Assembly (NCBI GenBank): GCA_963760375.1
Contig: CAVXCS010000006.1
Span: 1-64,000, forward strand
Source: Pelagihabitans sp963760375
GTDB taxonomy: Bacteria; Bacteroidota; Bacteroidia; Flavobacteriales; Flavobacteriaceae
Direction: 5' to 3'
Length of the DNA: 64,000 nucleotides
The notes under the pieces were generated by a model that was not told the DNA's origin, searched no databases, and saw nothing but the letters and a program-made list of their open reading frames with translations. Each line of letters opens with the position of its first letter. Within the stretch, counting starts at the first letter, position 1. Of this stretch, positions 35,299-43,075 are shown piece by piece. A program made the position numbers and the translations under genes.

Positions 35299-35350
35299 GG
35301 CACCAAAATCGCGGAAGCGGCCATAACACTATTGGAGACTTTGTTGGACT
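35299..35350 (+). repeat. Diverged copy of the mutB 3' end
   Basis: The 52 bp from GGCACCAAAATCGCGGA to TTGTTGGACT match the last part of mutB (32791-32842) at 47 positions. Four of the five differences are at third codon positions and change no amino acid, so this was once coding sequence for GTKIAEAAITLLE. It is not followed or preceded by other mutB sequence. Confidence 0.85.
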
Positions 35351-35364
35351 CATAATGGTGGACC

Positions 35365-36063
35365 TTAATTAGGTTCTTTTTTGAGAGCATTGATATCAGC
35401 GATTAAATCAGTTATCGATGCCCTATTGAGTCCGTTATAAATTCCCCTTATGTGTTTGTTTTTATCAATTAGGAGGAAATTTTCCGTATGTAAAAAATCG
35501 TTGATGTCCTTGGGAATCCCTAAATCACTCTCAGCAAAATATTGATTTCGTCCAAGATTATAAATTTCATTCCTATCCCCAGTAACCAAGTACCATTTGG
35601 TATCGATTATGCCATTCTTTTCCGCATATTTCTTTAATACCTCAACAGAATCAATTGAGGGAGTCACCGAATGTGACAGCAATAAAACATCAGGATCGTC
35701 TTTAAAGGCTTCCTGCACCTTCGCCATATTGCCCGTCATTTTCAGGCAAATGCCAGGGCAGCTGGTATAAAAGAAATCCGCAACATAAATCTTATCATCA
35801 AAGCGCTTTTGTGAAACGGTGTCCCCCAGTTGGTTCACCAGTTTGAAATCGGGGATTTTATGGAAATTCTTTTCCGCTTCACTTTTGGGCTCTAACCAAT
35901 GCGGGGTAAAAGATTCATCCTTGTAATAAGGCAAGTATTCCGCCCTACTGGTTTCCTCAACTTTTGCGATTTCTTTTTTTGCTCCCTTTTTACAACCCAT
36001 AAGAATGGCCAAGGAACATAGGAGTAAAACACTATAATTTTTCATCCCTAACAACAATTTCAT
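35365..36063 (-). CDS. SCO1/SenC-family copper chaperone lipoprotein
   Basis: The 232-residue frame (start 36063, or ATG 36045, which gives a better lipoprotein leader) has a lipobox ending LAILMGC. A thioredoxin-like domain carries the copper motif Cys102-P-G-I-Cys106 (FYTSCPGICLKM) and the third ligand His192 in FLHTENFLLID. SCO proteins deliver copper to cytochrome oxidase CuA or handle thiol redox on the outer face of the inner membrane. Its start overlaps the end of the MORN-repeat gene, so they are co-transcribed. A YHYH protein lies upstream in the same unit. This setting, away from cytochrome oxidase genes, suggests a copper-handling role other than oxidase assembly. Confidence 0.92.
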   Translation of the reverse strand: MKLLLGMKNYSVLLLCSLAILMGCKKGAKKEIAKVEETSRAEYLPYYKDESFTPHWLEPKSEAEKNFHKIPDFKLVNQLGDTVSQKRFDDKIYVADFFYTSCPGICLKMTGNMAKVQEAFKDDPDVLLLSHSVTPSIDSVEVLKKYAEKNGIIDTKWYLVTGDRNEIYNLGRNQYFAESDLGIPKDINDFLHTENFLLIDKNKHIRGIYNGLNRASITDLIADINALKKEPN

Positions 36064-36655
36064 CTTTTAATTGATAACATAAATTAGCTCTTTTCATGCC
36101 GAATATGCGTCCGTCCTTGGCTTCATAATTCACATACAACTTACCATTTTGAAGCCAGGCCTTTTGTAGCCCATCTTCCTTGCCGTCAACAAGCTGTCTT
36201 GATTTGGCCAATTGCCCAGTGGGGTACCATTGCTTTTCCGCACCTTGCTTTTGGCCATTATCATAGTTTGATTTTTCCGCTATCGCACCGTTTTCCCACC
36301 AAGTTTTATAAACTCCTTCCAACTTATTCCGATGATAATAAGACTCCACACGAAGCACTCCGTTTTCCGACCAACTTCTCGCCACACCCTCCCTTTTGCC
36401 TTTGTAAAAACCCCATCGCTCCTCTATATTTCCGTTGGGATAACGTTTCACGGAATAGCCGTTATATGGCTGTCCGTGAAGATACCACTTGCCCTCGTTT
36501 TGATTTAAGACCAGGTCTTTTTTAGATACTTCCATAGGTGGCACTATGAATACTTCATCTGCATAAGCGAAAGCAGTAGCATCTTTAACCGCTGAGGTCT
36601 TTTCTTTGCAATTGAAAATTGAAAATGCAAGTAAAACTAAAATAAGTCGTCTCAT
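36032..36655 (-). CDS. MORN-variant repeat lipoprotein (YwqK-like)
   Basis: The 207-residue protein has a lipobox ending FSIFNC and then MORN-variant repeats: HGQPYNGYSVKRYPNGNIEE, KREGVARSWSENGVLRVESY, LEGVYKTWWENGAIAEKSNY, QGAEKQWYPTGQLAKSRQ and DGLQKAWLQNGKLYVNY. Annotation pipelines often call this a toxin-antitoxin antitoxin, but a surface or periplasmic lipoprotein is the better reading. It overlaps the SCO gene by up to 32 nt and follows the YHYH gene by 9 bp. Its role in the cluster is unknown; the repeats may bind partner proteins or membrane. Confidence 0.85.
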   Translation of the reverse strand: MRRLILVLLAFSIFNCKEKTSAVKDATAFAYADEVFIVPPMEVSKKDLVLNQNEGKWYLHGQPYNGYSVKRYPNGNIEERWGFYKGKREGVARSWSENGVLRVESYYHRNKLEGVYKTWWENGAIAEKSNYDNGQKQGAEKQWYPTGQLAKSRQLVDGKEDGLQKAWLQNGKLYVNYEAKDGRIFGMKRANLCYQLKDEIVVRDEKL

Positions 36656-36664
36656 CCTTTCTGT

Positions 36665-37438
36665 CTAATATCCTTGATAAGGCCCCGCAAATGCCAAATA
36701 TGATCCGGTAGTGGAATATATTTCGTTGATGATATGGTAGTGGTATTCTTCTTCGCCTTCGGTATATTGAGTGGCGGAGGTATGTCCTCCGGAAGCATCT
36801 AGATCAGTTGGGTATGTTCCCGTAGAATTGCATTTTCTCCCGTAAAGAAAAACACCGTCCAATAGGATGCCTACCAAGTTTTCATCATCATCGGTAAAGG
36901 CCTTTGGCTCCAAATGATAGTGATATACTCCAGGGCCAATATGTGCTCCTGTCCAATCCAAACTGGCTGCTGCCTGGTTTAGCGCACCATTCCCTTCTTG
37001 ATCATTGAAAATCGAAGATCCGCTAACCGCAATACCGATGGTGTTCAATTGGGTGTCAACAGTGTTGCCCGTGAGGTTGGGTGTTGCATCCACGCGGATT
37101 GTCGTGGCGTTGTTGTTGCTCGACATGATGCTTGGCGTAAGGTCAACATCGGGTTCATCGCGATAAAGTGCATTGCCTTCTCCCCAATACACGGTTTCAT
37201 GGTTCGGCAAGCCTGTTGTTTCGATTACGACATCGGCACCATCTAAATAAATAGTTGTGGCATCCGGGTTGAATGCCGCAAAGGCGGCATGCAATTCAGT
37301 TACTGCATCATCTCCGGAAGCATCATCTTCGATGACCGTATCATCAGTGCTATCATTGCTGCATGCGACAATAGCAATCAGTGTCATTAGGACTATAAAT
37401 GAAAGGGATATAACTTTCTTTACTACCTCTTTTTTCAT
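36665..37438 (-). CDS. YHYH-domain lipoprotein
   Basis: The 257-residue lipoprotein has a lipobox ending MTLIAIVAC, an acidic linker (residues about 27-45) and a YHYH domain with its two His-rich signatures, GPGVYHYHLEPKAF and EEEYHYHIINEIY. Between them is LVGILLDGVFLYGRKC, where the domain usually keeps a G-Y-x-x-D-G-x-x-x-Y-G strand. The repeated Y-H-Y-H motifs suggest metal binding, possibly copper given the SCO gene in the same transcript, but the biochemistry is not known. This is the first gene of the YHYH-MORN-SCO unit. A second, frameshifted YHYH protein lies at 39055-40055, and inverted TTTCAGTG-like elements occur about 65 bp upstream of this gene. Confidence 0.9.
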   Translation of the reverse strand: MKKEVVKKVISLSFIVLMTLIAIVACSNDSTDDTVIEDDASGDDAVTELHAAFAAFNPDATTIYLDGADVVIETTGLPNHETVYWGEGNALYRDEPDVDLTPSIMSSNNNATTIRVDATPNLTGNTVDTQLNTIGIAVSGSSIFNDQEGNGALNQAAASLDWTGAHIGPGVYHYHLEPKAFTDDDENLVGILLDGVFLYGRKCNSTGTYPTDLDASGGHTSATQYTEGEEEYHYHIINEIYSTTGSYLAFAGPYQGY

Positions 37439-37501
37439 AATATCTTTTTTAAGTATTTATTTAAACTCCTATTTACCGTCAAATGTCCAAAAAGTAGAGA
37501 C

Positions 37502-37529
37502 ACTGAAATGTCATAATCAGTGAACCGCT
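37502..37529 (-). promoter_or_regulatory. Candidate operator upstream of the YHYH gene
   Basis: Read on the minus strand, GCGGTTCACTGATTATGACA runs into TTTCAGTG. The TTTCAGTG and GGTT elements recur before the divergent LytS gene (about 40482-40499). A site for the neighbouring LytTR regulator is possible. It rests only on this resemblance. Confidence 0.25.
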
Positions 37530-37611
37530 TCAACTTTTAAGTGAATGGCCAGATTGATTCGGTAGGCAAATTTCTTCATTGTGCAAAACGAGATATTGGT
37601 TGACATCGATA

Positions 37612-38361
37612 TTATCCTTTTAATTCCTGCTTCAATTTAATAGCCAATATTTCCGTTTTATTTCGAAGCCTTCTCACATTGCCCAATTGAATTTGAGTTT
37701 GCAATAATTGATCAATTACACTATTCTGAAATTCCCGGCTATCCAATAGATCCGAATAATTTGATTCTTGCCCAAAGGTTCTGATATGATTATAATTTTT
37801 ATTCTCTTCTGGCAGCAAATCAATCAAAGAAATATGTTTTTCAATAACTGGTTTCAACCGATTATCCACAATATTGGCAATCTTTATTTCCTGGGTTTTA
37901 TAGGTATTTATTTCCGTCGGATACTGTGCTAATAATTCGGTTAAGGCATCGTTTTCAAGAAATTGAAATTTGTTAGAATTATTAATTGAACCCAGTGCCT
38001 CATTCCTCAAATTTGAATTCCTGAATTTTACCTTTACAATTAAGTCTTTGGCCTCCTTATTTAAATTGTTCGGTTGCCGGCCTACATGTTTGAGCGAACC
38101 TTGCAGTGATAGTATATTGTTATTATATCGCACAATTGCGCTATCCAAGACACTCAGGTTGGTATGCAACTCCTCATATAAGCGCTCATATATTTTCACT
38201 TGGACAATCCTGTTCTTTCTTGTTTCGTTCAAATCATTGATTTTCCATGCGATTAAGATTCCGGCGACAATCAATAGAATTTCTCCAAGAGCATAGACCA
38301 GGTAACTTTTTATTTTACCCAAAGCCAATAATTTTCTTCTTATTTTTCTGAATGCGTTCAT
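37612..38361 (-). CDS. DUF6090 family membrane protein
   Basis: This 249-residue paralogue begins MNAFRKIRRKLLALGKIKSY, then LVYALGEILLIVAGILIAWK and INDLNE, the same amphipathic start and single membrane helix as the copies at 3231 and 13176. The soluble part is mostly helical and ends in RNKTEILAIKLKQELKG. It is more diverged than the other two are from each other, for instance in having GKIKSY in place of NKFSKY. It lies 50 bp downstream of the membrane-anchored protein at 38412 and about 175 bp upstream of the YHYH-MORN-SCO unit. The function is unknown. Confidence 0.85.
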   Translation of the reverse strand: MNAFRKIRRKLLALGKIKSYLVYALGEILLIVAGILIAWKINDLNETRKNRIVQVKIYERLYEELHTNLSVLDSAIVRYNNNILSLQGSLKHVGRQPNNLNKEAKDLIVKVKFRNSNLRNEALGSINNSNKFQFLENDALTELLAQYPTEINTYKTQEIKIANIVDNRLKPVIEKHISLIDLLPEENKNYNHIRTFGQESNYSDLLDSREFQNSVIDQLLQTQIQLGNVRRLRNKTEILAIKLKQELKG

Positions 38362-38411
38362 CCTTAATATCTCAATTCTTAGGTTAAATATTTTTGCCCA
38401 AAGAATTCAAA

Positions 38412-39043
38412 TTACCGGACAATTTCAAGCGCCTTTTTTTTGCCGAGAATCAGTTTTTGTGCCAAAAAGCCCAAACCCAATGCCGTTATTACAATCAAAA
38501 TGATATAAGGGGAAGATAGATCGGCCTTTTGTTGTGATCTTTCAACAAACGCATTTCCCTCCACCTGCAATGCCAAAGTATGGTCATTGGCATTGTTCAA
38601 AACAAAATGTTCTTTTATAAAACCTTCTTTTAATAGAAATAGGGCACTTTGATTTCTAGGAATATCCTTGAAGACCTTGTTTTCAACCCTTACGGAACTG
38701 ATATCCGAAGGAATGCCTTTTACCTCGAAGATCACATTGGTTTCATGCCCCAGTCTTACGGTTCCCTTCCCGAGGGTAACATTCTCACCATCATTGAAGC
38801 TGATCTCAAGATTATTCTTGATATGCTCCAACACCATTTTTTGAAACTCCTCGGGGGTTTTATAAGGAGTTTCAGCAAAATGGGTCCTAATTTCTTGCTG
38901 AAAAGCGGTCAATGACGCGCTGATCTGCAGAACCCAAATGTTATTTTCTTTCTCCACCAACATGGTGGTGGAAGCATCCGGATTGTGGGCAAAACTTGCC
39001 ATTGAAAACAATCCGAATACACTACGAACAGTAGCTTTTTCAT
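38412..39043 (-). pseudogene. Exported membrane-anchored protein, frameshift in the signal peptide
   Basis: The only good start, ATG at 39043, gives MKKLLFVV and then leaves frame. The frame that carries the protein reads VFGLFSMASFAHNPDAST. Adding one base at about 39018-39023 joins them into a normal signal peptide of about 20 residues. Without it, translation could begin only at an internal Met (39011) with half a signal. The mature part (about 175 aa) is a beta-rich domain (WVLQISASLTAFQQEI, KGTVRLGHETNVIFEVKGIP) with a C-terminal helix, YIILIVITALGLGFLAQKLI, and a basic end. I do not recognise the family. It stands between the two YHYH loci and probably shares their job. Confidence 0.65.
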
Positions 39044-39054
39044 TTTTTTATCTT

Positions 39055-40055
39055 TTAATTGACGTACGCGCCTTTTAAACCGTTTATAAAATTGTTGTTA
39101 CCGGCCTCATCTACGTGATAGTGATAACCTCTGGTATCATCTGAGTGGCCACGTAAAGTATCCAAGTCCGTTGGGGCATTGCCACTGGTGTCCAATAATT
39201 CGTAAATTCCAAAACCATCTAAAGCATAGCCGATCAAAGGGGCATGGCCATCTTCTTGCGCTATTTGTGTACCGAACCCAGTAGCGGCATGATAGTGATA
39301 CCCTTGGTGTACATTGATATGTCCACCGGCATCGTCAAAGGGAGCGAGGGTATAGGCACCCAAAATATTATCCACTGGTGCAGGTGCGGAAAACTCTATG
39401 CCGTTCAATGCTACTCCGCGGGTTGAAGGAACACTGGTGCCCTGACCTGGAGGTCCCCCAGGTCCCGTAGCGAACAAGGCAGCACTGCTTTGAAGAACAG
39501 GGGTTATCGGTATTGTCCAGGTTTGGGTCAGATCGGTTATATAGGAGGGAGACATTCTACGCAGAAGTTTTCATATTCAGCACCTACATTGGGGTTGGCA
39601 GCATTGATACAGTCTTCCTCCGTTTTGGTTACATAAATATCCCCGTTGGCATCGTACATCAACCAATTGGTATCGTTGTAAAATGTTGCCATATTTTCAA
39701 TGAACGCACCATCCACATCATATACTTCTCCACCTTCCAACCAAATACCTCCAGCCGTTGCATCGTCAGCGATGTTGTCGGGACACCATGGACCCATTTC
39801 GTGGTCGGAGGGTGTGCTGTTCGTAACGATTTGAAAGCAATCCGTTTCGGTACCGTCAGATAAGGTACAGGGTACCGTAGTAATGGTCACATTGTCTGAA
39901 GTAAAATAGGAAGAATCGACATTGACCACAAGTGCACTGGAGACTTCATCATCAACGATAACATCCGTGGTGCCGTCATCTGAATCGGAACTGCAGCTAT
40001 TACAAGAAAAGAATAGAACAGCGCAACTTAAAGGTAAAAACATGATTTTTTTCAT
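39055..40055 (-). pseudogene. YHYH-domain lipoprotein split by a frameshift
   Basis: The first frame (40055 to 39537) has a lipoprotein leader (MKKIMFLPLSCAVLFFSC), an Asp/Ser-rich linker and the first part of a YHYH protein (VTITTVPCTLSDGTETDCFQ, DHEMGPWCPDNI, NPNVGAEYENFCVECLPP), then stops. The second frame (39555 to 39055) continues exactly where relatives continue: SYITDLTQTWTIPITPV, NVHQGYHYHAATGFG, LIGYALDGFGIYEL and RGYHYHVDEAGNN. One missing C in the CTCCCTCCTA tract near 39545 explains the break. Repaired length is about 333 residues. The two parts overlap by 19 nt, so translational coupling of two chains is a possible alternative. The role is probably metal binding in the envelope. 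Confidence 0.8.
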
Positions 40056-40106
40056 GATTGAAATTTTTTTCGGTTTTGTGTTATTGTTTTAAAATTTTCC
40101 TGTCCC

Positions 40107-40400
40107 CTATTGTTTTCTCTGACCACGTTTTGGTTTTGGAGCCTTTTCTACTTCCTCTTTAGAAAGGAAACCATCTTCGTTGGCGTCTATTTTTGTAAAG
40201 TCGTTCTTCAAAGGACCTTTTACTTCTTTTTTAGATAACAGGCCATCCTCATCTTTATCCATCTCTTTGAAAATTTCAGCGGTCGATGGCGGTTCCTTAT
40301 CCGCTCTTCTATCGGGTCTATCTTGGGCTGATAATTTCGTGCTTGCGAAGAGAACTAATGTCAGTCCTATAAGTGCCAATTTTAATCGTTTAGTTTTCAT
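40107..40400 (-). CDS. Exported EF-hand protein
   Basis: The 97-residue protein has a signal peptide (about residues 1-25, LVLFASTKLSAQ) and two EF-hand loops, DKDEDGLLSKKE and DANEDGFLSKEE, with Asp/Asn ligands at positions 1, 3 and 5 and Glu at 12, as needed for calcium. A Pro/Lys-rich tail follows (KAPKPKRGQRKQ). It is probably a periplasmic or surface calcium-binding protein. It is the first gene of the minus-strand series that includes the frameshifted YHYH protein 50 bp downstream, and it is divergent from LytS. Small EF-hand proteins next to YHYH proteins suggest a joint metal-related role. This is inference. Confidence 0.9.
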   Translation of the reverse strand: MKTKRLKLALIGLTLVLFASTKLSAQDRPDRRADKEPPSTAEIFKEMDKDEDGLLSKKEVKGPLKNDFTKIDANEDGFLSKEEVEKAPKPKRGQRKQ

Positions 40401-40433
40401 ATTCTCAATTTTTATGTTTGTATTTTAGACTCC

Positions 40434-40500
40434 AAAAGTCACTAAAAGTCGGTTGCCATTTCCGAGAATTCAACGAATGCAGGTTACCTTTCAGTGAATG
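40434..40500. promoter_or_regulatory. Candidate regulator-binding repeats between EF-hand and LytS genes
   Basis: AAAAGTC occurs twice 10 bp apart (40434-40440, 40444-40450). GGTTGCC (40451-40457) and GGTTACC (40482-40488) repeat 31 bp apart, the second followed by TTTCAGTGAAT. LytTR proteins bind pairs of short direct repeats, so self-regulation by the adjacent LytTR gene is plausible. Confidence 0.3.
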
Positions 40501-40589
40501 ACGGTTTTGATTCTGCGAACGATGGGTTTGATTGGCGTTTTTTGCCCTATTTCAATATAGCATTGAAATTATTTTGCTTTTATTTGTGC

Positions 40590-41633
40590 ATGAACAAGTC
40601 AAAAAGATTCTATTTCCAAGTCCTTTTATGGTTCGGAATTTGGATCGTTCTGTGGATCTTTCAAGGGAGTGGTTTAGGCTTCATCCAAGCCAATGGTCTG
40701 GTCTTTATTTTTCAAGCAATATTATTGGCAGTGCTCATCTACTATGCCGCACCTGCATTGCTTTTCAAGCGGAAGTACCTGTATTTTATTGGCGCCTCCC
40801 TGATAGGCATTATCGTATTCACTTGGATTTCCTCACTTCAATTTGACCCTTTGCACCGACCACCGCCAGGAAGTCCTCCGACACAGCTCATTGAAGCTCC
40901 GAAGGGACCGCCACAAATTGGACCCTCCCGGTTTTTCATTCACTTTCTCATGTTATCGTTATCTTATATTCTTGCTACTTTTTTAGAGACTTTTTTGGTT
41001 GCCAAAAAAAAGGAAGAAGAGACCATTCGGAATAAAAATGAATCATTGCAAACAGAGCTTAAATTGCTTAAGTCACAGATCAATCCACATTTTTTGTTCA
41101 ACGCGCTCAATAACATTTATGCATTATCTGCCATTGATTCAGCCAAGACCCAAAAAAGTATAAGTTATCTGGCGGATATGTTGCGATATGTCTTATATGA
41201 ATGCGAGCAACCACTTGTATCTTTAGAAAAGGAGATTTCCTATATCGACAACTATATCAGATTATTTACATTAAAAAGCAGTAAATCGTATCCGATCACG
41301 ACCGATTTCAAAGTTTTGGACAAAAACATTCAGATAGCTCCCATGCTGCTGATTCCTTTTGTGGAGAATGCCCTTAAACATAGTGAAATCGAAAAAATAA
41401 AGGATACCCATATTCGAATTGCCATACAGGCAAGTGCCTCCGAAATTGAGTTTGAAGTCGAAAATACGATCCCCGACAAAATTTTTAACAAAGATTCGGT
41501 TGGCGGCATCGGCATAGGGAATGTGAAGAAAAGATTGGCGATCGTATACCCCGACCGACATAAATTGACCATCAATACCGAAAATGGTATTTTTAAGGTA
41601 ACACTTAGGATAAGCCTACATGGAAAAGATTAA
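40590..41633 (+). CDS. LytS-type sensor histidine kinase
   Basis: ATG 40590 (347 aa) is chosen because MNKSKRFYFQVLLWFGIWIV begins the first membrane helix; an in-frame start at 40494 adds an unlikely leader. Four membrane helices (about 8-25, 35-58, 65-82, 115-137) are interrupted by a Pro-rich loop (residues 88-112). The His_kinase domain has His167 in LKSQINPHFLFNALNNI. The ATPase part has LLIPFVENALKHSE and GGIGIGNVKKRLAIVYPD. Such kinases phosphorylate a LytTR regulator, and the partner gene overlaps by 14 nt. The sensor is membrane-embedded with little periplasmic sequence. Its place opposite the EF-hand/YHYH genes suggests that it controls them in response to a membrane or metal signal. 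Confidence 0.93.
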   Translation: MNKSKRFYFQVLLWFGIWIVLWIFQGSGLGFIQANGLVFIFQAILLAVLIYYAAPALLFKRKYLYFIGASLIGIIVFTWISSLQFDPLHRPPPGSPPTQLIEAPKGPPQIGPSRFFIHFLMLSLSYILATFLETFLVAKKKEEETIRNKNESLQTELKLLKSQINPHFLFNALNNIYALSAIDSAKTQKSISYLADMLRYVLYECEQPLVSLEKEISYIDNYIRLFTLKSSKSYPITTDFKVLDKNIQIAPMLLIPFVENALKHSEIEKIKDTHIRIAIQASASEIEFEVENTIPDKIFNKDSVGGIGIGNVKKRLAIVYPDRHKLTINTENGIFKVTLRISLHGKD

Positions 41634-42303
41634 ATGCCTAGTGGTAGATGATGAGGAATTGGCCCGGTCATTGCTGATATCCTATATAGATAGGTTGGAC
41701 TTCCTGACATTGGTTGGGTCTTTTGAAAGTCCGTTGGAAGCACTTCAGATTATGCGAAAAGAAACGGTAGATCTTCTTTTTTTGGACATTCAGATGCCCG
41801 ATATCAAGGGTACCGAATTCGCTAAAATGATTCCTCCGGAAACACGCGTGATTTTTACGACGGCCTATTCTGAATATGCCTTGGACGGGTATGAGCTGAA
41901 CGCATTGGATTACCTATTAAAACCCATCACCTTTGAGCGTTTTTTGGTTGCGGTGAACAAGATACAGTCTAAAAACGAGTCCTTAGACACAGAAGATACA
42001 CTTACCATTAAATCAGGATACGACTTGTACAAAGTAAAATATGAAGATATTCTATATATCAAAAGTGATAGTGAATATGTGGTGTACCATACCCTGGAAC
42101 GGAGGATAATGAGCAACCAGTCCCTTGCTTCCCTGGAAAAAGTATTGCCCAGCGATCGATTTATAAGGGTTCATCGCTCATTTATCGTAAATAAAATAAA
42201 GGTGACGGGCTTAAAGGGAAAAGAGCTTCTGATCGACACCAATGAAATCCCGGTGAGTGCCCAGTACTTTGAAAAAGTGAAAAGGGAATTGTTCGGGATG
42301 TGA
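41620..42303 (+). CDS. LytTR-family response regulator
   Basis: The 227-residue protein has a receiver domain (1-120) with Asp10-Asp11, phospho-acceptor Asp56 in LLFLDIQMP, Thr in IFTTAYSEYAL and Lys in YLLKPI. A LytTR DNA-binding domain (about 128-227) follows with LYKVKYEDILYIKSDSEYVV, FIRVHRSFIVNKIKVTGL and EIPVSAQYFEKVKREL. It would bind direct repeats near its target promoters. It overlaps the LytS gene by 14 nt. The most likely targets are its own divergent promoter region and the YHYH genes. A weak hairpin (42322-42342) without a T-run follows the gene. Confidence 0.95.
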   Translation: MEKIKCLVVDDEELARSLLISYIDRLDFLTLVGSFESPLEALQIMRKETVDLLFLDIQMPDIKGTEFAKMIPPETRVIFTTAYSEYALDGYELNALDYLLKPITFERFLVAVNKIQSKNESLDTEDTLTIKSGYDLYKVKYEDILYIKSDSEYVVYHTLERRIMSNQSLASLEKVLPSDRFIRVHRSFIVNKIKVTGLKGKELLIDTNEIPVSAQYFEKVKRELFGM

Positions 42304-42364
42304 TCATATATTATTGAAAAATCTTTTGAGTACTTCAAAAGAAGCTCCCCTTTAAATGTCTGCG

Positions 42365-42402
42365 TTTTGAGCCTTTTTAATTTATATTTTTTAGTAACTT
42401 CG
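42365..42402 (+). promoter_or_regulatory. Candidate promoter of the tRNA-Arg transcript
   Basis: TTTTG (42365-42369) and TAACTTCG (42395-42402) resemble the flavobacterial TTG...TAnnTTTG pair, with one mismatch in the second box and a spacing of 25 bp, slightly long. TTTTAGTAACTT-type boxes are frequent before stable RNA genes in this family. If used, the transcript would include the whole pseudo-tRNA array. Confidence 0.4.
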
Positions 42403-42434
42403 CCGCACATTTGAAAAGTCCATTTTTTTTTAAA

Positions 42435-42992
42435 GGTCGCGCACCCCGGCATAGGCGGGACGACGACAGGTTGGGTAAGAAATAATAAAAAAGGTCGCGT
42501 AGCCCATTCCGAAGTGAATCCGGAACAAGGTCTGGATAGAGCACCCCGCCATAGGCGGGACGGTAACAGGTTCTGAATTTGGGACAAGAGTAGAAAGAAG
42601 AAAATTATAACAATCAAGGTCGCGTAGCCCATTCCGAAGTGAATCCGGAACAAGGTCTGGATAGAGCACCCCGCCATAGGCGGGACGGTAACAGGTTCTG
42701 AATTTGGGACAAGAGTAGAAAGAAGAAAATTAAAACGATCAAGGTCGCGTAGCCCATTCCGAAGTGAATCCGGAACAAGGTCTGGATAGAGCACCCCGCC
42801 ATAGGCGGGACGGTAACAGGTTCTGAATTTGGGACAAGAGTAGAAAGAAGAAAATTAAAACGATCAAGGTCGCGTAGCCCATTCCGAAGTGAATCCGGAA
42901 CAAGGTCTGGATAGAGCACCCCGCCATAGGCGGGACGGTAACAGGTTCTGAATTTGGGACAAGAGTAGAAAGAAGAAAATTATAACAATCAA
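42435..42992 (+). repeat. Tandem array of degenerate tRNA-Arg copies, 125-bp period
   Basis: After a short partial copy (42435-42492), four full units start at 42493, 42618, 42743 and 42868, each 125 bp; the real tRNA begins at 42993 in phase. Each unit opens with the tRNA 5' end GGTCGCGTAGC and keeps CTGGATAGAGCA and a T-arm-like GTAACAGGTTCTGAAT. It has a 28-bp insert (CCATTCCGAAGTG to AACAAGGT, a hairpin) in the D arm. A 17-nt block CCCCGCCATAGGCGGGA stands in place of the anticodon arm, and the acceptor 3' strand is missing. The last 40 bp equal the leader of the true tRNA. Units differ by only a few bases (ATTATAACAATC against ATTAAAACGATC). Minus-strand ORFs through the array are artefacts. 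Confidence 0.92.
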
Positions 42993-43066
42993 GGTCGCGT
43001 AGCTCAGCTGGATAGAGCATCTGCCTTCTAAGCAGACGGTCACAGGTTCGAATCCTGTCGCGATCA
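42993..43066 (+). tRNA. tRNA-Arg(UCU)
   Basis: The 74 nt fold fully: acceptor GGTCGCG/CGCGATC with discriminator A, D stem GCTC/GAGC, anticodon stem TCTGC/GCAGA with loop CTTCTAA (anticodon TCT), and T stem ACAGG/CCTGT with loop TTCGAAT. CCA is not encoded. It reads AGA codons. It is the only intact member of the tandem series upstream. Confidence 0.97.
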
Positions 43067-43075
43067 CTTAAAGCA

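Noticed and set aside
42435..42992. CRISPR array
   Set aside because: The units are 125 bp and nearly identical over their whole length, with no unique spacers. They derive from the adjacent tRNA.
42171..43067. Series of minus-strand ORFs with repeated peptides such as PDLVPDSLRNGL and GFEPVTVCLEGRCSIQLSYATL
   Set aside because: They are antisense translations of tRNA-Arg and its degenerate tandem copies. The 125-bp period does not preserve a coding logic, and the last peptide is the familiar false ORF opposite a tRNA.
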